Source: Limimaricola sp027213785
GTDB lineage: Bacteria; Pseudomonadota; Alphaproteobacteria; Rhodobacterales; Rhodobacteraceae
Direction of reading: 5' to 3'
NCBI RefSeq assembly: GCF_050847355.1
Contig: NZ_CP193755.1
Location: 868,001 to 932,000 of the forward strand
DNA: 64,000 bases
Position numbers and translations under genes: made by a program. This document shows, piece by piece, positions 16,167 to 25,009 of the stretch (within the stretch, counting starts at the first letter, position 1; every line of letters starts with the position of its first letter). The notes under the pieces were generated by a model. The model was not told where the DNA came from. It saw only the letters and a list, made by a program, of their open reading frames with translations, and did no database searches.

Positions 16167-17868
16167 GCGGCGTGGTGGGGCCGAAGACGCCATGCCGCGT
16201 CTTTTCCCACAGGAATGGACGCCGCAGCACCTGCCACAGCGCGCGCCAGACCGCGATCGTCGCCAGTGGAAAGTAGACCTGCAGCATCGGCGCCCAGAGC
16301 GCCAGCCGCGGCTGTCCGGCCCGCCGCGCCGCCAGCGCCGCGATCGCCCAGCTCACGCATTCGGACAGCGCGAAGACGAGGGCAAGCCCCCAGAGGGTTT
16401 CGGACCGCAGCCATGGCGACATCGGATGCGGCATTCCGAGGATCACAAGCCAGAACGACCAGAGTACAGGGGCCAGTGCGAACTGCGCCAGCGTTCCAAG
16501 AAACAACATCTGGACCCCGAGAAAGCGCCAGGCGCCCAGCTCTCGCCAGAGCCGCTCGGGATCGTGCATGGCGACGCCCCAACTCATGGCATAGCCCTTG
16601 AGCCAGCGTGACCGCTGCTTGACCCAGGGCCAGGGTCGAGCATTGGCCTCTTCAAGCGTGACGCTGTCGATCAGCTCGGTCCGAAAGCCGTGGCGCGCCA
16701 GCCGCACGCCGAGATCGGCGTCCTCGGTGACGTTGTGCGCGTCCCAGCCGCCGACCGCCTCGATCGCATGGCGGCGCAGGAACAGCGTGGTGCCACCGAG
16801 CGGCACGACGAGGCCGAGACGCTCCAGACCCGGCAGTATCACGCGAAACCAGCTTGCGTATTCGAGGGTGAAACAGCGTGCGATCCAGTTCGAGCGCGCG
16901 TTGTAATAGTCGAGAACGCCCTGCAGGCATCCGGTTCGGCGATCACTCGTCGCGAAACGCGTCACCACCTGCCGCAGCTGGTCGGCGGCGGGCGCGTCCT
17001 CGGCGTCGTAGATGCCGATGATGCTGCCGCGCGCGAAGGGCAGGGCGTAGTTGAGCGCGCGCGGCTTGGTGCGCAGGCGGCCCGTCGGCACGACCACGAT
17101 CTGTGCCCAGCCCGGCAACGGCATGGATGACAGGGCTGCACGGGTCTCGGTATCGCAGGCCTCGACGATCAGGCACAGGTCGAGCCGGTCGCGCGGGTAG
17201 TCGAGCCCGTCCAGCCGTTCCAGCAGCGGCACCAGCATCGCCCCTTCGCGGTAAAGGGGCACCAAGAGCGATATCACCGGCATGACATCGTCCGCGGGAA
17301 GCGCAAGAAGATGGTGGCGGGATGCAGATCTGAAGCTGGCCAGCGCAGCCGCGAGTTTCAACGCGGTATTGACGACAAGCGTCAGGGCGCAGAGCGCACA
17401 GAGCAGCGCGAAAGCGGCCCAAGGGGCCAGCGCCACCGACAGGGCAGTGACGCTCAGAGTGACGACGAGCAGCAGGCAAAGCGGTTTGCGACCGACGATC
17501 CGGCAGCTTTGGTGCAGCGGCACCCGGGTTTCGGCGCGCAGCAGCAGTACAGGTTCCGCAAGTGGCAGCAGCGCCCGACGCAGCACCTCTGGGGCGCAGA
17601 CCGCGCAGCGTGGGCGTCCGAAACCCGCGCGCTCCATTGCCGCGATGGTTTCGGGCTCGGGCGGCGTCGCGCAGAGGACGACCACGCGCCCGCCGATCCG
17701 GCGCCATGGCAACACCCCTAGCCGCAACGACCGCAACACGCCGAACCGGCGCAACAGGCGCGGATCGGGGGGCAGCGCGACCGGGTCGATGCGATCGGGC
17801 AAGGGCGGCGCGGAAGAGCCATGACCGGGCGCGCTTTGCGCCCGACCAAGCGGCGCGGGGGCGATCAT
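16120..17868 (-). CDS. Membrane glycosyltransferase, family 2, with GspE-N-like domain
   Basis: This is a processive-type GT2 enzyme in the inner membrane, 582 residues. Residues about 25-110 resemble the MshEN/T2SS-E N-terminal domain (LLRRFGVLRSLRLGVLPWRR, ATPPEPETIAAMERAG). Two membrane helices follow near 145-190. The catalytic domain starts at VISLLVPLYREG and has DxD-type YDAEDAP, TEDADLGVRL and the processivity motif KQRSRWLKGY. Several C-terminal helices follow. It is related to cellulose-synthase-like and NfrB-like enzymes, so the product may be an exopolysaccharide. No polysaccharide export genes are adjacent. The last 47 bases lie antisense to the GntR gene. Confidence 0.83.
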   Translation of the reverse strand: MIAPAPLGRAQSAPGHGSSAPPLPDRIDPVALPPDPRLLRRFGVLRSLRLGVLPWRRIGGRVVVLCATPPEPETIAAMERAGFGRPRCAVCAPEVLRRALLPLAEPVLLLRAETRVPLHQSCRIVGRKPLCLLLVVTLSVTALSVALAPWAAFALLCALCALTLVVNTALKLAAALASFRSASRHHLLALPADDVMPVISLLVPLYREGAMLVPLLERLDGLDYPRDRLDLCLIVEACDTETRAALSSMPLPGWAQIVVVPTGRLRTKPRALNYALPFARGSIIGIYDAEDAPAADQLRQVVTRFATSDRRTGCLQGVLDYYNARSNWIARCFTLEYASWFRVILPGLERLGLVVPLGGTTLFLRRHAIEAVGGWDAHNVTEDADLGVRLARHGFRTELIDSVTLEEANARPWPWVKQRSRWLKGYAMSWGVAMHDPERLWRELGAWRFLGVQMLFLGTLAQFALAPVLWSFWLVILGMPHPMSPWLRSETLWGLALVFALSECVSWAIAALAARRAGQPRLALWAPMLQVYFPLATIAVWRALWQVLRRPFLWEKTRHGVFGPTTPLTLPPPPSPRRASAG

Positions 17869-17927
17869 CGGGCTCGCTTTCGCTGCGGAAGGCCGCCCGA
17901 TGCTCGCCGCTCGCGATTAAGAAGCGG

Positions 17928-19091
17928 TTAACCCGCCTGGCGCGCCGCCATCGCCTCGGCGAAACGCTCGAACAGGTAGTAGCTGTCCTGCGGGCCGGGG
18001 CTGGCCTCTGGGTGGTACTGCACCGAAAAGACCGGCCGGTTGGTCATGCGGATGCCGCAGTTCGAGCCGTCGAAGAGCGACACGTGGGTCTCGATCACGC
18101 CGTCGGGCAGCGACTGGCTGTCCACGGTAAAACCGTGGTTCATCGAGGTGATCTCGACCTTGCCGGTTTCCTGGTCCTTCACGGGGTGGTTGGCGCCGTG
18201 ATGACCGTGGTTCATCTTCACGGTCTGGGCACCCAGCGCGCGCGCCAGCATCTGGTGGCCAAGGCAGATCCCGAAGACCGGAATGTCGGACTGCTCGAGC
18301 ACCGACTTGATCGCCGGGACCGCGTATTTGCCGGTCGCCGCCGGGTCGCCAGGGCCGTTCGACAGGAACAGCCCATCGGGGTTCAGCGCGAGGATCTCCT
18401 CGGCGGTGGCGGTGGCGGGCAGGACGGTGACCTCGCAGCCCGAGGAGGCGAGGCTGCGCAGGATGTTGCGCTTGGCGCCGTAATCGATGGCGACGACCTT
18501 GTGGCGCGGGCTCTCCTGCTTCTTGAAGCCGTCGGGCCAGGCCCAGCGCATCTCGTCCCAGCGATAGGACTGGACGCAGCTGACCTCCTTGGCGAGGTCG
18601 AGGCCGACGAGTCCCTTGAAGTCACGCGCCTGCGCGACGAGCGCCTCGAGGTCGAACACGCCGTCGGGGTTGTGCTCGATCGCGACATGCGGCGCGCCCT
18701 GCTGGCGGATCGCCCGGGTCAGGCGCCGCGTATCGACGCCGCCCATGCCGATGCGGCCGCGCTTGGCGAGCCAGTTCGAGAGAGTGTCGGTGGCGCGCCA
18801 GTTCGACGGCTCGGTCGGGTTCCACTTGACGATCATCGCGGCGGCCACCGGATCGGCGGCCTCCTCGTCTTCCTCAGTGGTGCCGGTATTGCCGACATGC
18901 GGGAAGGTGAAGGTCACGGCCTGGCCCGCATAGGAGGGGTCGGTCATGATTTCCTGATAGCCGGTCATCGCGGTGTTGAAGCAAAGCTCGGCCACGGTGC
19001 GGCCCGGAGCGCCGAAGCCCTGCCCGTAGAACACGGTCCCGTCTGCGAGCGCGAGGCAGGCGGTCGGCTTGCCGGAAACATTATGCGGCAT
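17928..19091 (-). CDS. carA: Carbamoyl-phosphate synthase small subunit
   Basis: CarA is the glutaminase subunit that feeds ammonia to CarB for carbamoyl phosphate, used in arginine and pyrimidine synthesis. The 387-residue protein has the CarA-specific N-terminal domain (LALADGTVFYGQGFGA, TGYQEIMTDPSY). It also has a triad-type glutamine amidotransferase domain with nucleophile in VFGICLGHQ and HPEASPGP near the end. carB is not in the window. It is divergent from the YqeY gene over 152 bases. Confidence 0.96.
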   Translation of the reverse strand: MPHNVSGKPTACLALADGTVFYGQGFGAPGRTVAELCFNTAMTGYQEIMTDPSYAGQAVTFTFPHVGNTGTTEEDEEAADPVAAAMIVKWNPTEPSNWRATDTLSNWLAKRGRIGMGGVDTRRLTRAIRQQGAPHVAIEHNPDGVFDLEALVAQARDFKGLVGLDLAKEVSCVQSYRWDEMRWAWPDGFKKQESPRHKVVAIDYGAKRNILRSLASSGCEVTVLPATATAEEILALNPDGLFLSNGPGDPAATGKYAVPAIKSVLEQSDIPVFGICLGHQMLARALGAQTVKMNHGHHGANHPVKDQETGKVEITSMNHGFTVDSQSLPDGVIETHVSLFDGSNCGIRMTNRPVFSVQYHPEASPGPQDSYYLFERFAEAMAARQAG

Positions 19092-19243
19092 GGCGTCATT
19101 GCTCCTGTAGTGAAACCCGCCGCTACCTAGGGGCAGGGCTCGAAAGAATCAAGACGCGGCGGCACCCGGCGGCGCTTGTTGTCAGGCGGGCGCGAAACGG
19201 GTAGCTTACGCGCTTGTGTCTGAAACAATCCGGAACGGACCAG

Positions 19244-19702
19244 ATGACCCTGCGCGACAAGATCAACGCCTCCCTCAAGGATGCGATGAAGGCCAAGGAG
19301 GCCGACCGGCTGTCCACGCTGCGCCTCATCAACGCCGCCATCAAGGATCGCGACATTGCCGCAAGGGGCGAGGGCGAGGAGGGGCTGGTCCCCGACGAGG
19401 TGGTGCTGGCGATCCTCGGCAAGATGGTCAAGCAGCGCCAGGAGAGCGCGCGCGCCTATGACGAGGCGGGACGCATCGAGCTTGCCGAGAAGGAGCGCGC
19501 CGAGATCGCGGTGATCGAGGAGTTTCTGCCGCGCCAGCTGACCGAAGCCGAGACCGAGGCCGCGGTGAGTCAGGCGATCGCCGAAACCGAAGCGACCTCG
19601 ATCCGCGACATGGGCCGGGTCATGGCAGCGCTCAAGGCGCGCTATACGGGGCGCATGGATTTCGGCCGGGTCGGCCCTGTGGTGCGCGACCGGCTCGGCT
19701 GA
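19244..19702 (+). CDS. GatB/YqeY domain protein
   Basis: This 152-residue YqeY-family protein resembles the tail domain of GatB. It is mostly helical and probably contacts tRNA or an aminoacyl-tRNA-linked enzyme; its role is not settled for the family. Recognisable segments are RDKINASLKDAMKAKEADRLSTLRLI, VIEEFLPRQLTEAE and MGRVMAALKARYTGRMDF. The start MTLRDKI is the usual one; an in-frame codon at 19214 would extend it without support. It is divergent from carA, an arrangement often seen in alphaproteobacteria. Confidence 0.88.
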   Translation: MTLRDKINASLKDAMKAKEADRLSTLRLINAAIKDRDIAARGEGEEGLVPDEVVLAILGKMVKQRQESARAYDEAGRIELAEKERAEIAVIEEFLPRQLTEAETEAAVSQAIAETEATSIRDMGRVMAALKARYTGRMDFGRVGPVVRDRLG

Positions 19703-19765
19703 GCTCGCGGGAACGCAGTGCTGTGGCTTCGCGTTTGACGGTCGTCCAATCCATGGAGGACCGAC

Positions 19766-19948
19766 ATGCCTGCACAGTCCAAGTCACAGCAGAAGGCAGC
19801 CGGTGCGGGGCTTTCGGCGAAGCGGGGCGACACGAAGGTCAAGGATCTCAAGGGTGCCTCGAAGGAAATGTACGACGACATGAGCGAATCCCAGTTGGAG
19901 GATTTCGCGCAGACCAAGCGCAAGGGTCTGCCCGAGAAGAAGGGCTGA
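19766..19948 (+). CDS. DUF3008 family small protein
   Basis: This 60-residue, lysine-rich protein matches the short DUF3008 family pattern: MPAQSKSQQKAAGAGLSAKRG at the start, LKGASKEMYDDMSESQLEDFA in the middle, and a KRKGLPEKK tail. Members are small, abundant, stress-linked proteins of unknown mechanism. The ATG has GGAGG upstream (TGGAGGACCGAC). A strong terminator follows 33 bases after the stop, so it is probably its own transcription unit. Confidence 0.85.
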   Translation: MPAQSKSQQKAAGAGLSAKRGDTKVKDLKGASKEMYDDMSESQLEDFAQTKRKGLPEKKG

Positions 19949-19980
19949 GACCACGCCGGATAGGTAATACGGCAAATGAA

Positions 19981-20010
19981 AAGGGCGGCTCCCGCATGGG
20001 AGCCGCCCTT
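19981..20010. terminator. Bidirectional intrinsic terminator
   Basis: A perfect 13-base stem (AAGGGCGGCTCCC and its complement) with a 4-base loop GCAT lies between the convergent DUF3008 gene and the small minus-strand gene. T-rich sequence follows on the minus strand (TTTTCATTT) and a short TTTC on the plus strand. Confidence 0.85.
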
Positions 20011-20032
20011 TCGGCATCGAATGAGACCCGAC

Positions 20033-20185
20033 TTAGCGTCGGCGCGGCTCGGATGTGCGAATCGGGATCGGGCGATATTCCGGCCGGGGCTGCGGCAGCA
20101 GTGCCCCGATCACTCCATCGAGAATGGCCCGGCCGGCTTCGGCCAGCTTGCGGATCGTTTCCTTCGGGGCGGTGTGCTTGGGCAT
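20033..20185 (-). CDS. Small basic protein of unknown function (50 aa)
   Basis: The frame begins MPKHTAPKETIRKLAEAGR and ends PIRTSEPRRR, giving a 50-residue basic protein with one amphipathic helix and a Pro/Arg-rich tail. A good GGAGG stands before the ATG at 20185 on the minus strand, and a bidirectional terminator follows. These two signals are the reason to call it. It has no recognised family. A longer reading from 20236 lacks a ribosome site. Confidence 0.6.
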   Translation of the reverse strand: MPKHTAPKETIRKLAEAGRAILDGVIGALLPQPRPEYRPIPIRTSEPRRR

Positions 20186-20269
20186 ATCGAATCCTCCGTT
20201 GTCATGAAAATGCCTATCTTCGGGTCGGAGTTCCATCGCGACGTAACGACGCGGCGTGCCGCGGGCGGA

Positions 20270-20773
20270 TCAGCGCCGGGCGATCCGCGCCAGAAGGCGC
20301 TGGAGGTCCTCCGCCAATGCCCGCCTTTCGTCTTCCGGAAGAAACGCCCCCAGTTCGACCTCTCGTCCCGCGCCGCGCAGGGTGAGATAGCCGGGGACCG
20401 GTCTTTCGCCCTCATGCAACTGGAGTTCAACCCAGTAGGGATCGGCCTCCCAGACCCGGTCCGGGCGGCCGCGATCGCTGCGGGTCAGGCGAATGCGTCG
20501 TTGGCTGATCTCCAATCGCTCCAGCACTTCGCCGTCGCGGTAGCTGCGCGCCAGTGCCCACCAGACCGCGCCGACCGCCGCCATGAGGAACGGCAGCAGT
20601 GCCCACATCACCGGGGTGCCCAGCACCATCAGCAACGGGAGCGCGATCAGGGCCGCCGTGCCGCCGATGAAGGCGGCGAAGCCGCACTTGGGCAGCGAGC
20701 GGTAGGGCCAGAGCTGCAACTCGGCTTCGACCGGGCCGGCTTCGGTCGGGCGTCTTGTCCACTCATGTGGCAT
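20270..20773 (-). CDS. DUF2244 membrane protein
   Basis: The product is 167 residues with two membrane helices (about 32-75: CGFAAFIGGTAALIALPLL and PVMWALLPFLMAAVGAVWW), then a soluble part. The sequence fits DUF2244, with the start PVEAELQLWPYRSL and the later motifs DPYWVELQLHEG and YLTLRG. This family often sits near cytochrome oxidase genes, and here it lies 75 bases downstream of ctaD on the same strand, past ctaD's terminator. A role in oxidase assembly is inference from that context. Confidence 0.82.
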   Translation of the reverse strand: MPHEWTRRPTEAGPVEAELQLWPYRSLPKCGFAAFIGGTAALIALPLLMVLGTPVMWALLPFLMAAVGAVWWALARSYRDGEVLERLEISQRRIRLTRSDRGRPDRVWEADPYWVELQLHEGERPVPGYLTLRGAGREVELGAFLPEDERRALAEDLQRLLARIARR

Positions 20774-20795
20774 CGCTTGCCTCTGGGTCGGGAAG

Positions 20796-20824
20796 AAAAA
20801 GGGCCCGGCGTTTCCGCCGGGCCC
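20796..20824 (-). terminator. Intrinsic terminator of ctaD
   Basis: On the minus strand a 10-base perfect stem (GGGCCCGGCG/CGCCGGGCCC) with a 4-base loop GAAA is followed by a U-rich run (TTTTTCTT). It lies 25 bases after the ctaD stop. Confidence 0.88.
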
Positions 20825-20848
20825 TGATCAACTGTCGCGGGCCGTGCC

Positions 20849-22552
20849 TCAGTGGGCGTGGCTGCGGTCCCAGTCGCTCTGCTTGGGGAGCGTCTCGAAG
20901 GTGTGCTCCGGCGGCGGCGAGGGCAGGGTCCACTCGAGCGTATCGGCGTACTCGTTCCACGGGTTGGCGAGGCCATGCACCTTGCCACGGGCGAGGGTGT
21001 AGAACAGCACCACGATGAAGAAGATGAAGGACGCGAAGGCGATGAAGGCGCCGATCGAAGAGACCATGTTCCAGGTGGCGAAGGCCTCCGGATAGTCGAT
21101 GTAGCGGCGCGGCATGCCCTGGCGGCCGAGGAAGTGCTGCGGGAAGAAGGTGATGTTCGCACCGATGAACATCGCCCAGAAGTGCAGCTTGCCGGCCCAT
21201 TCGGGAAGCATCTTGCCGGTCATCTTCGGGAAGTAGAAGTAGATCCCCGCGAAGATGCCGAACACGGCGCCCAGAGACATCACGTAGTGGAAGTGCGCCA
21301 CGACGTAGTAGGTGTCGTGATAGGCGCGGTCGATGCCGGCCTGCGACAGCACGATGCCGGTGACGCCGCCCACGGTGAACAGGAACAGGAAGCCGAAGGC
21401 CCAGAGCATCGGCGTCTTGAACTCGACCGAGCCGCCCCACATCGTCGCGATCCACGAGAAAATCTTCACGCCGGTCGGCACTGCGATGACCATGGTGGCC
21501 ATCATGAAGTAGGACTGCTGCGTCAGCGACATGCCGACGGTGTACATGTGGTGCGCCCAGACCACGAAGCCGAGCACGCCGATCGCCACCATCGCGTAGA
21601 CCATCGGCAGGTAGCCGAAGATCGGCTTCTTGGAGAAGGTCGCGATCACGTGGCTGATGATGCCGAAGGCAGGGATGATGATGATGTACACTTCCGGGTG
21701 GCCGAAGAACCACAGAATGTGCTGGTAGAGCACCGGGTCACCACCGCCCGCGGGCTGGAAGAACGAGGTGCCGAAGTTGCGGTCGGTCAGCAGCATGGTG
21801 ATCGCGCCGGCCAGAACGGGCAGAGCCAGAAGGATCAGCCAGGCGGTGACGAAGATCGACCAGGCGAAGAGCGGCACCTTGTGCAGGGTCATGCCCGGCG
21901 CGCGCATGTTGAGGAAGGTGGTGATGATGTTGATCGCGCCGAGGATCGACGAGGCACCCGAGACGTGCACGGCGAAGATCGCGAGATCCATCGACATGCC
22001 GGGCTCGGAGGTCGAGAGCGGCGGGTAGAGCACCCAGCCGACGCCCGAGCCGTGCTGGCCGTTACCACCCGGCGAGAACAGCGAGGCGACGCCCAGCGCG
22101 ACGCCGGCGATGAACATCCAGAAGGAGAGGTTGTTCATGCGCGGGAAGGCCATGTCCGGCGCACCGATCTGCAGCGGCATGAAGTAGTTGCCGAAGCCAC
22201 CGAACAGCGCGGGGATGACGACGAAGAACATCATCAGCACGCCGTGATAGGTGATCGCGACGTTCCACAGATGGCCGTTCGGAGTACAGGCCTCGGTTGC
22301 GGTCGGCACCCAGGACCGCAGGGCGGTCGCGATCGGGTTGCCGCTAACGTTCTCGGTGCACATGAACTGCACGCCCGGCTGCATCAGTTCGAGCCGCATG
22401 TGGATGGTCAGCATCACCGACAGCAGGCCCACAGCGCCCGCCGCGAAGAGATAGAGGATCCCGATGTCCTTGTGGTTGGTGGACATGAACCAGCGGGTGA
22501 AAAAGCCCCGCTTGTCGTCATGCCCGTGGCCGTGGATGGCGGCGTCTGCCAT
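20849..22552 (-). CDS. ctaD: Cytochrome c oxidase subunit I (aa3 type)
   Basis: This is the catalytic subunit of a heme-copper terminal oxidase in the inner membrane, reducing O2 with electrons from cytochrome c and pumping protons. The 567-residue protein has twelve membrane helices. Visible features are the heme ligand region ITYHGVLMMFF, the D-channel segment GAPDMAFPRMNN, the His-Tyr crosslink WFFGHPEVYI, the K-channel TGVKIFSWIATMWGG and heme ligands VVAHFHYVMS. These mark a type A1 oxidase. The start MADAAIHGHGHDDKRG is family-typical. Subunits II and III are not adjacent, as is usual for this order. Confidence 0.97.
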   Translation of the reverse strand: MADAAIHGHGHDDKRGFFTRWFMSTNHKDIGILYLFAAGAVGLLSVMLTIHMRLELMQPGVQFMCTENVSGNPIATALRSWVPTATEACTPNGHLWNVAITYHGVLMMFFVVIPALFGGFGNYFMPLQIGAPDMAFPRMNNLSFWMFIAGVALGVASLFSPGGNGQHGSGVGWVLYPPLSTSEPGMSMDLAIFAVHVSGASSILGAINIITTFLNMRAPGMTLHKVPLFAWSIFVTAWLILLALPVLAGAITMLLTDRNFGTSFFQPAGGGDPVLYQHILWFFGHPEVYIIIIPAFGIISHVIATFSKKPIFGYLPMVYAMVAIGVLGFVVWAHHMYTVGMSLTQQSYFMMATMVIAVPTGVKIFSWIATMWGGSVEFKTPMLWAFGFLFLFTVGGVTGIVLSQAGIDRAYHDTYYVVAHFHYVMSLGAVFGIFAGIYFYFPKMTGKMLPEWAGKLHFWAMFIGANITFFPQHFLGRQGMPRRYIDYPEAFATWNMVSSIGAFIAFASFIFFIVVLFYTLARGKVHGLANPWNEYADTLEWTLPSPPPEHTFETLPKQSDWDRSHAH

Positions 22553-22683
22553 GTGGCTCTCCCGAGTTTGGTTGCCTGACGGGCCCGCACGCAGACTCGC
22601 GCAGGCAATTGGCGTCCTTCTAGAAGGAGATGCTAGGCAGGGCAACGGTCACGGTGCCGCAGCCTGATCGCCTGAGAGCGCGC

Positions 22684-23181
22684 TCAAGGCTCGCGGTAGG
22701 GGGCAAGCGCGCGATTCTCCGAGCGGATCCGTACCCAGAGCATCGCCGCGTTGAGCAGCGTGAAGACAAGGGCCATCCCTTCTAACCCGAGCGCCATGGG
22801 GGCGACGGCAATCTCGGCAGCCACGAGGACGTAGTTCGGATGTGAGATCAGCCTGAACGGACCTCGCGCCACCAGCGGCTCGCCCGTGACGATGACCCGC
22901 GTCGTCCATCGTCGCCCCAGCGTCGCGAGAATCCAGACCCGGAACACTTGCAGGACAGCGTATAATGCGAGCCAGCCCAGGCGCAGTTCCTGGTCATGGC
23001 CGAACCAGACAAGCGCCAGGACCCAGGAGGCATGCAGCGCCACCATGAAGGGATAATGGGCGGCGCCATGTTCGACCGCACCCTTGGCGAGCAGTCGTGC
23101 CGTGTTTCGCCGTGCGAGCCAGAGCTCGAAAAGTCGCTGCGATATGACGAAGCCGAGGAAAAATGCCGCGGCCACGGTCAT
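22684..23181 (-). CDS. Isoprenylcysteine-carboxyl-methyltransferase-like membrane enzyme
   Basis: This 165-residue integral membrane protein of the ICMT/PEMT fold has four to five helices. The conserved SAM-binding end is present: GPFRLISHPNYVLVAAEIAV followed by RIRSENRAL. Its start overlaps the end of the type III polyketide synthase gene by four bases, so the two are co-translated. In Bacillus the equivalent pair BpsA-BpsB makes and O-methylates alkylpyrones, and in Streptomyces SrsB methylates alkylresorcinols. By analogy this enzyme methylates the polyketide lipid product; that is inference. Confidence 0.83.
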   Translation of the reverse strand: MTVAAAFFLGFVISQRLFELWLARRNTARLLAKGAVEHGAAHYPFMVALHASWVLALVWFGHDQELRLGWLALYAVLQVFRVWILATLGRRWTTRVIVTGEPLVARGPFRLISHPNYVLVAAEIAVAPMALGLEGMALVFTLLNAAMLWVRIRSENRALAPYREP

Positions 23182-24239
23182 TCGGCTCTCTCCAGCACTG
23201 CAAAAGAGGCCGTGAAGCCGGGTCCCAGCGCGCAGGCCAGCATTCGCCCCGTCTGGCCGGCGGCCAGCACGCGCTCGAGCACGAACAGAACGGTGGGTGC
23301 GCTCATGTTGCCGCAATCATGGAGCACCGCCCGCTCGGCATCGAGACTGTCTGGTGGAAGATCGAGCGCGGTCTCGATTGCCTGCACGACCTTGGCCCCG
23401 CCGGGATGGCAGACGAAGCGGTCGATATCGGCCCGTCCCAGCCCTGCCGCCGCGAGCGCGCCGTCGACCGCTGGCGCGAAGTGCTCGGCCGCAAAACCCG
23501 GAATTGAGCGGTCGAAGATCACGCCGAGCCCGTCATCGTTCACGTCCCAGCCCATGATCCCCAGTGTGTCGGGCCACATGTGCTGATGCGCGGCTTTCAG
23601 GGAAAGGCGAGGCCCTGCATCGCGGCGAACGGCATCGGTCGAAAGACAGGCGGCAGCCGCGCCATCGCCGAACAGCACCGTCGCAATGATATCGGCTTTC
23701 TGGAGCCTGTCGGAGCGGAAAGAGGGGGTGCAGGCCTCGATCACCACCGAAAGCACCTTCGCGCCCGGTTGCGCTTGCGCGAGACGGGCGGCTATCGCGA
23801 GCCCCGATATGCCGCCCGCGCAGCCGAGGCCGAACACCGGCACCCGCATCACGTCGCTGCGAAAGCCCATGCAGCCCGCAAGCTGAGCTTCCAGGGTCGG
23901 CGTGGCGATTCCGGTCGAGGAAACGGTGATGACGACGTCGACCTCGTCGGCGCGCCAGCCCGCCTTCTCGAGCGCCGCCGTCGCTGCATCACGGAACATC
24001 TTCCGCGTACCTTCGAGGTAGACGTGGTTACGGTCGGCCCAGCCATGTGGCCGTTCGAACCATTCCAGAGGCGCAACCGACCAACGCCGGCCTATTCCGG
24101 CCTGTTCGAAACTCGGGATCAGCCGCTCGAAGTTCTCGAATTTCGGGCCCAGGACCCGCTGGGCGGCTTGGCGCACGAGGTTCTGCGGCAGTTCATGATC
24201 GGGGAGGGCCGTTGCCAATCCTTGGATCGTGACGTCCAT
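23178..24239 (-). CDS. Type III polyketide synthase (chalcone/alkylresorcinol synthase family)
   Basis: This 353-residue ketosynthase-type homodimeric enzyme extends an acyl-CoA with malonyl-CoA units. The full catalytic triad is visible: Cys in FGLGCAGGISG, His in FVCHPGGAKV and Asn in HDCGNMSAPTVLF. The C-terminal ALGPGFTASF is the family signature. The start MDVTIQGLATALP is supported by a purine-rich GGGGGAGAA stretch upstream. It is co-translated with the methyltransferase gene. The likely products are alkylpyrones or alkylresorcinols that sit in the membrane. Starter unit and chain length cannot be read from sequence. Confidence 0.9.
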   Translation of the reverse strand: MDVTIQGLATALPDHELPQNLVRQAAQRVLGPKFENFERLIPSFEQAGIGRRWSVAPLEWFERPHGWADRNHVYLEGTRKMFRDAATAALEKAGWRADEVDVVITVSSTGIATPTLEAQLAGCMGFRSDVMRVPVFGLGCAGGISGLAIAARLAQAQPGAKVLSVVIEACTPSFRSDRLQKADIIATVLFGDGAAAACLSTDAVRRDAGPRLSLKAAHQHMWPDTLGIMGWDVNDDGLGVIFDRSIPGFAAEHFAPAVDGALAAAGLGRADIDRFVCHPGGAKVVQAIETALDLPPDSLDAERAVLHDCGNMSAPTVLFVLERVLAAGQTGRMLACALGPGFTASFAVLERAE

Positions 24240-24334
24240 CGAGATTCTCCCCCGCCATCTGCGCTCCGGAGTGCCGCCCCGCAAGACTGCCGTTTCGTGG
24301 ATGGAGCATCAGGAAAGGACGGATCTCGCTTTCT

Positions 24335-25009
24335 TCATAATGACATGGCGCGCTGCAGCGTTCCATCGAAATGATCTCCGAAACTGCGCTCCAGCGCCGT
24401 GTCGAGATCGGCCATGGTCACCGGAAGTCCGAGATCGACGAGGCTCGTGACCCCATGCTCGGCGATCCCACAGGGCACGATGCCGGTGAAATGCGTCAGG
24501 TCCGGCTCCACGTTGATCGCCAGCCCGTGATAGCTGACCCATTTGTGCAGACGGATGCCCAGCGCCGCGATCTTGTCCTCTGCCACGGCCCCGGTAACGG
24601 TCAGCGGCTTGTCGGGGCGCTGCACCCAGACACCGACGCGGCCCTCGCGCAACTCGCCGGTGACGTTGAACTCGGCCAGCGTGCCGATGATCCAGCCCTC
24701 CAGCGCCTTGACGAAGGCCCGGACGTCGCGGCCCCGCGCGCCCACGTCGAGCATCACGTAGACCACGCGCTGGCCGGGCCCGTGATAGGTGTACTGGCCG
24801 CCGCGCTTGGTCTCATGCACCGGAAATCGGTCGGGATCGGTGAGATCGGCGGGCCGGGCCGAGGTGCCGGCGGTATAGAGCGGCGGGTGTTCGAGCAGCC
24901 AGATCGCCTCGCGGGCCTCGCCCGCCGCGATGGCCTTGGCGCGGGCCTCCATGGCAGCCACCGCATCCTGATAGGGCGTCAGCCCGTCGCTCACGATCCA
25001 GTCCACCAT
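24335..25009 (-). CDS. lipB: Lipoyl(octanoyl) transferase
   Basis: LipB moves octanoyl groups from acyl carrier protein onto lipoate-dependent enzymes such as pyruvate dehydrogenase E2. The 224-residue protein has LLEHPPLYTAGTSA, GGQYTYHGPGQ, the catalytic lysine in AEDKIAALGIRLHKW, SYHGLAINV and the catalytic cysteine in IVPCGIAEHG. The start MVDWIVSDGLTPY fits the family. The open frame continues about 195 codons upstream, across the antisense of the tRNA-Leu gene, so that part is not coding. Confidence 0.95.
   Translation of the reverse strand: MVDWIVSDGLTPYQDAVAAMEARAKAIAAGEAREAIWLLEHPPLYTAGTSARPADLTDPDRFPVHETKRGGQYTYHGPGQRVVYVMLDVGARGRDVRAFVKALEGWIIGTLAEFNVTGELREGRVGVWVQRPDKPLTVTGAVAEDKIAALGIRLHKWVSYHGLAINVEPDLTHFTGIVPCGIAEHGVTSLVDLGLPVTMADLDTALERSFGDHFDGTLQRAMSL

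Noticed and set aside
20852..22579. A 575-codon plus-strand frame opposite ctaD
   Set aside because: The translation is almost entirely His, Asp, Arg, Glu and Gly, the usual antisense shadow of a membrane protein gene. ctaD is certain on the other strand.
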